DNA from: Serpula lacrymans var. lacrymans S7.9
Lineage: Eukaryota; Basidiomycota; Agaricomycetes; Boletales; Serpulaceae
Direction: 5' to 3'
NCBI RefSeq assembly: GCF_000218685.1
Contig: NW_006763295.1
Coordinates: 2,244,882-2,308,881, forward strand
DNA length: 64,000 nucleotides
Every line of letters begins with the position of its first letter. Position 1 is the stretch's first letter. Below the pieces are notes generated by a model, which worked only from the letters and a program-made list of their open reading frames with translations, was not told where the DNA came from and ran no database searches. Both the position numbers and the translations under genes were made by a program. Of the stretch, positions 12,828 through 23,392 are shown in pieces.

Positions 12828-13942
12828 GATACGAGGGAGTAAGCTTATGGGTGTAACAACAGAAGAAAATTCCGCCTACTTTTATTGTCTACAGACGCTC
12901 ATTCTCATGAGCTTCCTTAAGTGGAATGCCCATCAGTCAGTTGATATCGACTGTCATATCATTGATTAAATTGGTCTGACTGGGGAGACTAATCAGTCAG
13001 CAAGATGAAGGTCGACCCCCGCGTATCGGCTTGGATGTGGTATCCCTTAAAAATGGCCCGATGTCCGATCCATATGCTGACGGAATGGCCGAAAATCTGG
13101 CAAATGTCCGATCCTGGGGGTGCGTCGGTAGCAATGTCCGATTGGATCTTCGGACGGATGAGGCTTCGACGGCATGTGGGCTCACGTGGGTCTACCGCCG
13201 GCAAGCCCCCACGATGTTGCCAAACCCCAGTGCCGAGCAGCGGTCACTTTTTTCACTGTCTTCCGATAATGTAGCCCTGAACACTAGGTATGTTTGTGCT
13301 CGATCCTTCATAATTATTGACCCTTCACTAGACTCTGCATCAAGATCCATTCATATTTCGGACGCAAAACCCGTCGTGAGGGAGGGCCAGTGGTTGCAGA
13401 TGCATTGCCAAACGGTGCCGATGATGCAGAAGATTCGGGGGCAGAGGGCGTCGACGGCGAAGAGGATACCTTCAGCGGTGACGAAGGCCTTTTTTTACTT
13501 TTTATTGACTATTAATACCTATACCTCCCTTCGTACACTAGTCATACTATAGCATTCTAGTTACTTTCCTCTCTCTGTTTGTGTGGACGGATCCCTCATA
13601 ATCCAAAGTCGTATCCTGCCCAGGTGGACAAGGTGCTCGTTAATTGAGGTAGTATCCTTTTGGCGGACGGATGGTGCATCTACCTTTTTTGGAGGCTCAG
13701 AGCCTCTAGGAGTGCTCTTAGAGGCTCTGAACATTCCGTTTTGGGCTCACGTAAAGCACTGGCGCTAAACCAATTTTGTACAATTATGGCCTAATTCAGG
13801 TAGAACTTCGTCAAAAAACATTTGAGTTTGTGTGTCTGTGTGTCCCACAGATTAAAGTCACATTATCAGTAGATTATCTCAAGATAGCGCATAGATTGAT
13901 TGATACTGATACATACTGATACTACGGGTGCTACAACGTCCA
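12828..13942. other. Intergenic region; boundary between reductase module 1 and the mobile-element block
   Basis: Similarity to the DNA upstream of copy B2 can be followed to about 12950 and then ends. The next 250 bp are unusually GC-rich for this window and contain atgtccgat three times (near 13061, 13106 and 13133). A 173-codon frame at 13031-13552 has no recognisable motif and I do not call it a gene. A strong hairpin lies at 13697-13730. Confidence 0.45.
13697..13730. repeat. Strong hairpin built from gaggct/agcctc words
   Basis: tcagagcctcta at 13697-13708 pairs perfectly with tagaggctctga at 13719-13730. Four more base pairs (one of them G-T) can form inside, leaving a two-base loop. 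The preceding gaggct at 13692 offers an alternative pairing with agcctc at 13701. It could be a terminator-like structure or a transposon end. Confidence 0.6.
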
Positions 13943-16900
13943 TTACAACAATGTCTGGTAAAGCTCTTTGTCTGCATAGTGATTCAGGTAAAAAAATATT
14001 GGAATCTTGAGTGAATTGTTCATGGTGAGCTGTGGGTCTATGGTATGACCAAAATGAGGGATTAAGCCGACCGCATGTGATACACTAACAAGTGGAATGA
14101 TTTCCCCTGCACGCATTCTTTGTCCACTGGAATCTAACACGGACGAAAAGCTTCTCTCAACAAGATACATGTTGATGTCCGGTTCCTCCAGCACCATATC
14201 ATCCCTACCTCTCCACGTGAAGTCAAAATTCTGGATGTATAAGAGCGTTTCTTTTAGCCATATTGGAAGATCTGCACCACCTTTTTGAGAGACCGGCTGA
14301 AAAATCATTCGAACTTGGGCAACTTCGGAAACTGAAAGAGTATCAGTATGTACATGGGTGAGTAAAGGAAACAAATACCTGTTTTCTCATCAAATATCTT
14401 GTTCACTAGCACCGGATCGCAGCTACCATATAGAGCAGAAGGAGAGGGCGGCTGAGCATGCACCATCTGAGGAGACATCACTGACTTTGGTCGGTGAACA
14501 GAAAAAAGCTGAATCCTGAATTTGAACCAGACATGAACATCATTGAAAGAGAGTGCATCGCCACGGTCACCGTTTGCTATGGCATACCGAATGAAAAAGT
14601 CTTTGAGGCCAAATTTTTGCGCCGCTTGGTTGATAGAGACTTTGGGGAGATCTGGGGCACTGTTGGTATGGAAGGCTGCTCGACAGTCCTCTGAAAGTAT
14701 CCCTTTCAAGAAGAGATTCTGCGCAGTGCGAATACCTTGAATACTCTTCTCTTCGGGAAGCACACGAGATATCCATTCATCCTCTGGGTTCATCTCAAAA
14801 AAGATTGTCTCCTCCTCCGCCTCCACTAAAGTGTTCATCAGGCTGAGTCCATGTGAAAGGAGTAAAGTAAGTATATGAAATAATTGAATCCTCTCCAGCC
14901 AATCAAGAATACGAGCACACTGCAGCTCGAAGTCGCTGCGGTGATTTTTGCCGTTGCTAAATGGATGCTTAAAGTGAGTGATGAGTAAGCGCTCAGTGAC
15001 ATCAGTGGTATACTGCATGATAGAACCCATCTGTAGAATGGCGCGACCAAAACTTTGCATTAGCTCCAGTTTCGGTATCCAGAAGAGCTTGAAGGGACCA
15101 TTCTTCCCTTTTCGAACCCCTGCTTGCAAGATGGCATCCTTTTCCCTGTGGAATTCGCCAAGCGTCATTTCCAACGCTACAATAGAAGCGGCACTATGTA
15201 CTGGAGCTTGGGCCTGATAGATAAAGTCTATCATAGCACGGATGACGCGAAGGAATGTGGGAGATGCGCGGCCACAAATAACAGCTACTATGCTGCGTTG
15301 TATATCCCAATGCTCTCTGCCTGTCATCTGTCTGACATGAGTCACTCCGCTGTTGAAGTGTCGATATCCAGTGCGTTTATGTAGGCTTCAATAACAAGCG
15401 TCTAGCTCTGGTTTTCCCATGATCTCCTTACACCAGACAAGGATGTGGTCAAAGAAGAATTTATGGCAAGTATGGAGAATTTCAGGGACAATGAATGTAG
15501 CCGGGTTGGAGTGCGCCCAGTCACGCCAAAAAGCTTCGTATACGCCACTTAGTCCGATCTTCTTCGCCTCTGTTTGTGTAACAACCAAGAGTTAGTTACT
15601 CTGGCGCACACAGGAACACACTATAAAGGTAGTGAATGGGGAGTGGTTACCCCTTAGGCTGCAGAGAGTTTGTTGGTTAACAACAGGAGGACTTGCTAAA
15701 GAGTCTCCTGGATCTATTGGGGTATATATACTGATACAGAGTGTTTGTACTTATGTACTGTACAGTTGATAAAGTCAGTGGCTGATGATGTCATGGGGCC
15801 TAGCCTGCATGACCAGCTCCACTATGTGAGAGAGTTGTATCTAAAATAAGAAGAAGGCAATGCGGCGCGAGAAAGAGGAGTTTGAACAAAAGGGGAAGTG
15901 CCGCGTGGCACCATGTGTGAAAGCTAAAGTATACAAGGTTAAAGTGGAGAATGAAAATGAAGGAAAGGTCCGAAAATTGTGTTATCGTAACAGTTTGGAA
16001 CTTCCTGACGTCCCAGGGGTGAACTTTGCCTGCAAGCTGACATATGGCCTTGTAAATCATATCACCATGACGGGAAGGGTATGTTTCTGCATCGCCAAAC
16101 TGTTTCAGGCTGGCCAGAGTTACGGGGGAAGAATTTTTGGCAACACATGCAATGAGTTGTTGTTCAGGAAGATCGGCTATCCACACAACAAGAGGGGTGT
16201 ATGTGTGTTGTACTTGTCCAAATGGATCGGTAAAAAATGCACCATTCCTAGCACAATCTTTCAACCTATGGGTGATTTTGTCCATGCAAGCATGGTAGAC
16301 CCGCGAGGACAACAGGGTTGCAATATCAGAGTTTCTGTTGAACTTTGGGATTGGCAGGAAACCAGCGCAAATCCAAGCGTGAGACGTCGCCTTCATTCTG
16401 ACCTGTGAGTTAATATTCCCGATAGTGAAGAATATCGGGTGCATCTCCAAGCCCCCGGTTCCTCTTGTGACCATAGTCTTATCTGAGGCTCCAATAATCC
16501 CCACTAATGTTGCGCCTACAGGTAATCTGTCCTTTTACTAGAGTAAAAGAGGGTTCTGGGCCTCATAAATGATATTCTACATACCTGACACTCCCATACA
16601 TAATTACCTGTAAAAAATTCACCATATTGTTTTTCTAGTTCGAAGTCAAAATTTGTAGCATAGACTGCCTTTGGATCAAAGGCCACGTTATTAGCAAAAA
16701 CAGGATTGGAGAATAGATGCTGAACAACTTCGAGACCATCCCTCCATAGAAGCATTAATGGCTTTTTAGTTGGAAAGCCTTCCAGCTTCATCTCTTGTAC
16801 TTTCCATCGAGGGCCACTAGGTAAAGCTTCAATCCAGGAAAATAGCATACATGATGAAGTAAATGAAGGAGAGTGTTTGCAAATCTGGAGACTTTTAGAT

Positions 16901-17270
16901 ATGTTGAACTCTGTATTAACTTTACACATACCCATGGTAGTTTGAGGAAGCGATTGATTTCACTCTGATTCATGTTCTCGCACAGAAATCTTGCAAGTTC
17001 CAATTCATCACGATCTACAAATGGATAGTAACAGTTGGTTTTGCAATCTTTGGCAAATTTGCCTGCTTGCATCTGCTCCAGGATGTTCAGATCAGTACCA
17101 TAGGTATATCCAGATAATGGGTGGTAATGATATCCAGAATGATCAGTACATCCTCCATTTGTATTGATTACAGGCAGACAACCAGTGTTTGGATCATTCA
17201 AGTGCTGTAGAAGATCGTCCCAGGACTTGAACATCCTGTGAGGGCATGTTTCACAAGGGCAGTATATCAT
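13943..17270 (-). CDS. Plavaka-type (CACTA-like/KDZ-related) DNA transposase
   Basis: A cut-and-paste transposase of the Plavaka group, abundant in Agaricomycetes. The start is the ATG at 17270. The N-terminus has a Cys/His-rich putative zinc-binding segment (MIYCPCETCPHRMFKSWDDL). The order of the other blocks is YYPFVDRDELELARFL and NQSEINRFLKLPW; then LEGFPTKKPLMLLWRDGLEV and FELEKQYGEFFTGNYVWECQ; then HPIFFTIGNINSQVR and VWIADLPEQQLIACVA; GLSGVYEAFWRDWAHS and EILHTCHKFFFDHILVW; GREHWDIQRSIVAVICGRAS and MQYTTDVTERLLITHFKHPF; and the C-terminal VSVSHAVGLIPHFGHTIDPQ with HYADKELYQTLL. All expected blocks are present in order across several introns, with no frameshift seen, so the gene may be functional. 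Terminal inverted repeats were not identified by eye. Confidence 0.82.
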
Positions 17271-17450
17271 GGTGAGCTTCAATCACTGAATAGCGAAGAT
17301 ATCAGCTAAAGTTTGTGTCTTTTCTCTGAGAATGGACAGGGCCACGCAACTGACAAGTTCTGCGATAAGGCCTTCAAACACCACTCTTTGACGCATGTTC
17401 CCTCGCTATTCATCACTCCACCACCATGCTCCTGCAACTTCGCAAGTACA

Positions 17451-18284
17451 ATGTCTCCCCACTGCTCTCCCCCAAGCTCTGTTGCTCCTTCGTCTTTGCC
17501 CCCACATAGCCCACCTAGTTCGCCAGATCCAGATCATGAACCAACCATAAAATTTGAGCCACCCTACCAGTCTCATCCTCGCTTTTATAGTCAACATTCC
17601 CGTGCTCAGCAAAAATATGAGCCTTATCCAAACATTTCCATGCACTTGATTCCCTCAATTGCAGATATTCAGTTTGCTACCAACACAATTGAATGGGGAT
17701 CAAAGGCACGAATCAACCCATTACATGTTGCACAGGTACACCCTATCTTGTCTATTGTTGCTCATAAACTCACTCATTGATTAAAACAAGAAATATCTAA
17801 AGACAAGTTTCTTGCAGGTCTCTCTGCATTGTCACCAGGTGCTATCCGTCAAGCACTCTGTGCACAAAAGTTCAGCCTCGACACACTAGACGAGGAGATG
17901 AAGTGGACAAACAAGAAGGTCACAGAGTTAGAAGCAGTCAAGGATTTCCTCGAAGAAGTCCAGAAAAGCAATGCAGTTTTGTGTGCCGGCCTTTGTTCCC
18001 AAGTCAGCCTTATTGAACAGTACATGAACAACAACAATTTGGCTGTCATCACACCTCCATCTGATTGCGGTTCCAAAGGCTCTGTAGGTACATTTCAGGC
18101 TGAAATTGACAAACCTAGTAACATAGGCGACCTGGATTCTGTGGATGATTCTGACAAGAGTCCTGAACATGATCTTGGTCACGGGTTCTATGAAGTTGAT
18201 GGTGCTGTGCAATTTAGGGGAGAGGATGAATGTTCCAGTGAGGAACTTGAGGAGGCCGAAGAAATAGGGGGAGGAGGAAATTAG
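17451..18284 (+). CDS. Hypothetical Pro/Ser-rich protein with coiled-coil segment, transposon-associated
   Basis: I do not recognise the family. The start is the ATG at 17451 (MSPHCSPPSSVAPSSLPPHS), giving a Pro/Ser-rich N-terminus. One intron runs from the GTACAC donor after HVAQ (near 17735) to an acceptor near 17809; this keeps the frame into FLAGLSALSPGAIRQALCAQ. The middle is predicted helical (LDEEMKWTNKKVTELEAVKD). The C-terminus is strongly acidic (DECSSEELEEAEEI) with a short glycine run. It is transcribed divergently from the Plavaka transposase, about 180 bp from its start, and may be an accessory gene of that element. An HTH-like role for the middle segment is possible but not demonstrated. 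Confidence 0.55.
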
Positions 18285-18871
18285 ATGCCCAACATCATGG
18301 CATCATGGCCACAATGCGGTTTCTTTTTCATACATATGACTATCTCGCTTTCATTATGTTGTATCCGGTCCTTTTGCTCTCCTCATGCCATTATCTCGTC
18401 AATTCTTTCATATTTATATTTTACCCCTATTATGCTGTAACAAACGTTCATGTATGTACGTACACAATTCTACGATTTGTTATTGGACAGTGCTTTTACA
18501 ATGAGTGCCTTTGAGCGCCAACTGGTTCACTCTGTCAGGGAGCGGTTTGACTCGTGCCACAGCTGAACTCGCCTCATTAGATACATGATGACTCGACTAT
18601 GATGTACTGTCTCCCAAACATGTTGACCTCCATGACCCGAGCTTCTCCCTGCCAATGGTGCTAGTAACAGGGGGATTGGACTCTGTACTGGACTTTGTGG
18701 TTGAGTACCATGCGTGATAACATGCTGGCCCCCGGCAATTTTCGGTTTGTAGTGTTCTTGTGTAGAACGGGTACGAGGGTTTTGCCTTTTTATATCATGA
18801 GGGTATTCGTGGTTTTTCCTGCAGGCTTTCTAATTTTGAACTTCATCTTCAACCAACATCTCGACCTCCAT
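18285..18871. other. Intergenic region inside the mobile-element block
   Basis: AT-rich DNA with no supported gene. Short frames here lack protein-like composition. The stretch may contain the end of the Plavaka element, but I could not find matching termini. Confidence 0.4.
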
Positions 18872-21646
18872 CATGTATCATGATTTCCAGGTTAACCTCA
18901 ATCCCAGCCTCAATCCCACTACGCAATCACCTCAACAATCGTCATTTCAGATCGTGAACTACAGTGTGTCCTTGTAAGTGATCATTGTTTTATTAAACAC
19001 CCACCAGATCAAGCTGACCACTACGCTGATACCAGGGAGGGGGGAGTTGAAGCTTTCCCACCCAATCTTGCGCAAGGAGCACCGATTGCAAATTGAGGGC
19101 GAGGGCAAGGGTGTGGGAGAGGGCGTGGAGATTTCAGTACAATGGGAAGATCTGGAGAGAATCAAGGGAGAGGTCGGTCTGGTGAGGCATCCAGGGGGTA
19201 GCAAGAAGGGGCAGGGTAAGTAAAGTTACGCTCTTCATCCGATCACATGACTGACAACAACGTCTCTTTTACAGGGAAGAGTCAGTATACCCCTTTTTTT
19301 TCCGAGCCATGCCAGCTACTGATCAATTTATGCAGGAAGGCCCAGAGCGCCGTACTCACTTAACAGCTGTTCAACTATCTCACTTACCAAGGCCAATATT
19401 TGATTCTTCGATTCATATCAGTCGCACTCTTACACCACACACAGCTACAGCTCGAGCCGACTTTTACGAGGTTCCCATCCAGTCGTCCTTTGATTTCAGC
19501 CATCCCTCTGTGGCCGACCCATGGTCTGGCAATCTTACTCAGCCGTTCAACAATGCCCGCGATTCAAGTCCCGATGCTGATGTTGAAGACTCAGTAGACT
19601 TCTACCAACATATGCAAGAAGATCAAGCCCCCGACAATCAAATCGACAAGGAGATCGAAAGCCAGATGCCAGACAGTGTGTTGGCCCCTGATTTTTCTTC
19701 CACACAACAGCATATTGTATTTGACGACCTCACATACTCAGCATCAGGACAATACAGCTATCAAAACCCGGCTATTCAACTCCCTGCACCACCCACATCA
19801 TCAAATATAATTGCCTTGTCTTCGGCATCTTCTCAAGGTTGGGATTCTGCGCCTAGAGCGCCCTCATCATATATCCAGCAGCCGGTCTTGCAGCCTCTTC
19901 CTATGGCACCTCCAATGCACCTCCAACCCCCACAACCACCTGCGTATATTGCACCAGGTTCGTACATCCAGCCTCAGCGGTCTGCTTACATTGCACCTCC
20001 ACCATACGTCATGGCTTCGTTGCACCCTCCCAATCCTGCCTCATCTGCGCCTGCACCTGTCCATAGCGTGCCTTTGTCACACCCTCCCAACCCTACCTCA
20101 TTTGTGCCCGCTCCCATCCATGTTGCGTCCTTGTTGCATCCTCCTAACCCTGCCTCATCTGCGCCTCAACAAGCTCCCCAGCGCAACATACAATCAGGAG
20201 GACAGCCTGTTGCTTTAGGGAGGAGAGAGGGGCCTCGGAGAGGCGGCTTTGTACTCAATCAAGTCATCACGGTACATTTGTATTTATTCAGATTCTACAC
20301 TAGCTAATATCTCTATCTAGGAACATGGTCCTGAAAGGGACATTGTAAACAAGTACCGCAAAAAAAATTGCGCGGCCCCACTCCCCTCAATGTCCTCATT
20401 CTCCCATGTACGAGAACACTCCGGCAGCTCTGAAAAACCCAGCACTTGCCGACAGTCAAAACGCAGGAAGAACAATACTGAAGGCTATTTCCACCTCACG
20501 TCGGCTACAGTCAAACGGGCATCCGACAGGTTACGGATACACACCATCAAAATTGAAGCCATGCCAGAGAACCAGTTTGCAGAGGCCGAAAAAGTTTTGG
20601 AGGAGGTGTTGAAGGAACTGAATAGCCCTTGTAAAGGGAATGACATGGATCACCACCCTGACGATATCAAGGAGGTAAGTGTCAGTTTTGGTGATTCTGC
20701 ACCTAGTTGTGCTATCTATTTTCCCTTCTTTCTAAATCACTTTCCTCTTTATTCTTTTTGCTCTATTGTTCAGTATTCACTGAGCATTCTATGATTTCGC
20801 TTTTGTGGCTGATTTGTTTACCTTTGTTTACAAAACTTCGGACTAGTATTGCAGAGTCCAGTATTCCTATTCTTTAGTTACTCATACTGGACTCTAGGTA
20901 CTGTACACATTCTGTACTCTCTGATAATACAGTTACTCATACTGAACTCTAGTTCTGTCCCTGTTAGCTCTCAGCAAGTGGCTAGACACTTCCCAGAAGT
21001 TCTCAATTTAACAGTAAGTTCATGCTATCCACTAGCTGTGGGGTTGCTAACAGATCAGATAGATCATGAACACTATGTATGGCACTCGCGGTAACTTCAA
21101 ATCAAGCGCCAGTAGTATGTGCAAAGACGTGTATGGGCTTTGCCTGCCAGCCGACAATATGTGGGACATAACCGTCTCTGAGACGGAGTTCACCAAGGAC
21201 CGAGTTGTGAATCTCCTCAAGAAGCCTAATCGTGCATTATTGCATGGAGGCATAGGCCATAATGTGAGTTTCCTATTCATTTAATCTCAAATTTCTGACA
21301 TCATACACAGGGTAAATGTCAATACTTCCAACACCCAGCTGTTATCAATATAATCCTTGACGTTCTCTACAAGGTGAAGACAGGTCTAGGTCACATTTTT
21401 TCAAGTCAATTAGGTCCCCTTGCTGCACATGTTACAATTGCGTTGGCAGCTACAGCCTTGTATGCGGTGCTCAAGGAACTGAAGACTGGTGTTTTTGAGC
21501 CTACCGACTTCTCCGTCAACGCATTCCGTAAATTCTACAAGGAGATGTCTTCGCTGATTTTTGATACTATTTTGCAAGACAACGATCTCAAGGAGGACTA
21601 CCTCGAGTTCCTCGCTTTTGTAGTTGCCCGCGGCATATTGATGTAA
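18872..21646 (+). CDS. DUF6532-like protein, gene structure uncertain at the 5' end
   Basis: DUF6532 genes are widespread in Agaricomycetes and of unknown function, often near transposons. The domain is seen in exons at 21063-21264 (NFKSSASSMCKDVYGL, LLKKPNRALLHGGIGHN) and 21311-21646 (KCQYFQHPAVINIILDVLYK, ALAATALYAVLKELKTGVFE, FRKFYKEMSSLIFDTILQ). The upstream part is disordered and Pro-rich with repeated HPPNPASSAPAPVH-like units (about 20020-20170), then a basic stretch (CRQSKRRKNNTEGYFHLTSA). The exon ending at 20674 joins in phase to 21063 across an unusually long intron that contains the repeat at 20680-20988. The first exons (from MYHDFQVNLNPSLNPTTQSP at 18872 and the segment 19014-19216) are doubtful: one frame is Gly/Arg-rich but has stops, so the 5' end may be degraded. 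A more conservative start is 19309. Confidence 0.55.
20680..20988. repeat. LTR-like repeat, copy 1, within an intron of the DUF6532-like gene
   Basis: This 309-bp segment begins tgtcagttttggtgattctg and ends agcaagtggctagaca, so it has TGT...ACA termini. It is clearly homologous over its whole length to 27242-27536. Internal landmarks shared by both copies are ttacctttgtttacaaaact, ggactctaggtactgta, and two direct copies of an agttactca...ggactctag or gaactctag unit. It sits wholly within the intron 20675-21062. No target duplication flanks it: the left flank is gtaag and the right flank is cttcc. Confidence 0.8.
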
Positions 21647-22574
21647 GTTTTTTTTTGTTGTTTATTCTCTTGTATACTTATTCATCTAATGGCCAAACAG
21701 GCGTTAATGTTTTTATGTCTCACATAGTCATGCTCTTTTGTTATCTTTCACTCTCATTCTGTTGTAGTCTTAGTTCTTGCAATATGATGTTATTTGATAG
21801 TATCTTATCAGCCTGACTTGTCTAAGATATCTAATCATTATCACAATCTTAGCCTCTGAGCAATTTTTTTTTTTTTTGGCCAACCTCTGTTCCCAAAAGG
21901 GATGTTTTATTCTTTCCTCCAATCAGAGACTTTTCCGACTTTTTACACTAGATGTTCCCTTGGTTATTTGTAAGCGAGAATTTTGTACTTTGCAGATGCG
22001 GGGCAAAAATCAAGGTCTAAGTAAAATGTGGACAGAACTAAGCCAAATTAGTAAGGACAGAAAGGCCAAAAATTGGCAATTTTGGACAGGACACTTATAC
22101 CAATACACAGGGGTCCTCTATTGCACCATGAGCACACGAAGGATATGATAAGGCGTCATCTGCTGACAGATTTTCATAACTTTAAGGGCATTGTACATAG
22201 GTTCCAAACCACTGGGAAATGATATCAATGTCATCCGTTGTCAACCTGAAGCTCGGTGTTGGCGTTGTTTGTTCCTGGACCCGTAGGTTCCAGGTTTCCA
22301 AATGCCAATTGTCTGCAGTGATTTCTACGGACCTTTTTGTATTTAGTCACGCATGATTATGCCATCATCATTTTTCATTGTGAGCCCATCAGTGTTACCA
22401 GGTCCTCCCTTCATAGCTAGGCTAGTTCCTTTCAATAACAGGTGGCCTACAATGGTGAGGACAAAGCTAGATGCTATGGAGGAGCACTGTATCACAACAC
22501 AATGGGATCCGCACCCGTGTACAGTGATTCTGGACCTTCTGGGCATGCAACCAATCAGTATGCTTTCCAAGTAT
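21647..22574. other. Intergenic region inside the mobile-element block
   Basis: AT-rich DNA including a run of T at 21867-21878. No gene is supported. A short open frame at 21876-22148 is mostly Ser/Phe/Lys and shows no motif. Confidence 0.4.
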
Positions 22575-22647
22575 GCCTTGGTAGCTTAGTTGGTAAAGCA
22601 CCAGACCATGAAAGCTGGAGTCCCAGGTTCAAGCCCTGGCCAATGCA
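22575..22647 (+). tRNA. tRNA-like sequence (possible tRNA pseudogene or SINE head), anticodon unclear
   Basis: The 73-nt segment folds as a tRNA over most of its length. The acceptor stem GCCTTGG pairs with CCAATGC except for one C-T mismatch. The D stem is GCTT/AAGC with loop AGTTGGTA. The T arm is CCAGG-TTCAAGC-CCTGG, perfect. Internal promoter boxes are good: A box TAGCTTAGTTGG and B box GGTTCAAGCC. A short T run (tttt) follows about 3 bases after the end. The anticodon arm is odd: 18 nt (CCAGACCATGAAAGCTGG), which leaves an 8-nt loop and a mismatched closing pair. GAA (Phe) or CAT (Met) are conceivable anticodons but neither is in a normal position. Confidence 0.6.
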
Positions 22648-23172
22648 TGTTTTCTCATACTATGAACAAATGTCATAATTTGTCACACTGGTGTGGCTAC
22701 TCTTACCAAACTTTACATTTTTTTGCCACAACAATGGGAGTAGCTCACCGTACATACAACTAGCAGAGGGCAGATAAATGGTGCTACATAGTTTCCTTAA
22801 CAGCATGTTTGTTGTGCATGTGAATGTAACCTGCTATACATTCAACCAGTGAGATCCAACAGAAACTTGGGGTCCAGGTCAGCCCCAGAGGGCAATGTTA
22901 TCAGCAATAAAGGTCTCAATAAATGGTCTCGATATTCGCAACGTGACAAAGAAGATAAAGAAACAGCTTGCTAAGAAAGCTAGTGTTCATAATAGTAATT
23001 GCGCCGCATGAGACTGGAAGAGCTTCGTGGAGCAATTCGTGAAGGATAATTTAATTATAAATTCATGACTTGCAAGTGGCAAGGCGCTATATCTAGAAGC
23101 TTTTATTTGCATAGTGAGACCACCTCGAGTGCACATAAAATTTCTTTGTGTCAACAGTGATGATCCTACGAA
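22648..23172. other. Intergenic stretch up to the copia insertion site
   Basis: No gene is supported. A segment from about 22926 (gtctcgatattcgcaac ... gcttgctaag) resembles DNA at about 33035 to the right of reductase module 2. It may be a displaced flank of module 1. Confidence 0.4.
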
Positions 23173-23177
23173 GAGAC
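23173..23177. repeat. Target site duplication of the copia element, left copy (gagac)
   Basis: gagac directly precedes the left LTR and is repeated at 28591-28595 directly after the right LTR. This defines the element ends to the base. Confidence 0.9.
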
Positions 23178-23392
23178 TAATAAAACTAAGTGAAACTCAG
23201 CCGCTGGCCGAGAGGCTATAGAAACGACTGAGGTATTCCTATACTAAACCCCCTACTACTTATAGTCGGAGGTGCTACTCGCTACAGTATAATGACTCCT
23301 AGGAGAACAATGGTTACTCCATGGAGTGGTGGCTATGCTCCATGGAGAACAATGGCTGCTTTGGCAGAGACCGGGTTTATTCGGTTTTGTCA
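23178..23392 (-). repeat. 3' LTR of the copia element
   Basis: 215 bp, matching 28376-28590 except at four positions (near 23203, 23207, 23373 and 23382). In coding orientation it starts TGACAAAACCG and ends AGTTTTATTA, so the usual terminal CA is replaced by TA. Confidence 0.92.

Noticed and set aside
13031..13552. 173-codon plus-strand open frame
   Set aside because: It lies in a GC-rich segment where stops are rare, has no motif and no matching frame structure, and composition is not protein-like.
15860..16408. 182-codon plus-strand open frame
   Set aside because: It is the antisense of the Plavaka transposase exons, which carry clear family motifs on the minus strand.
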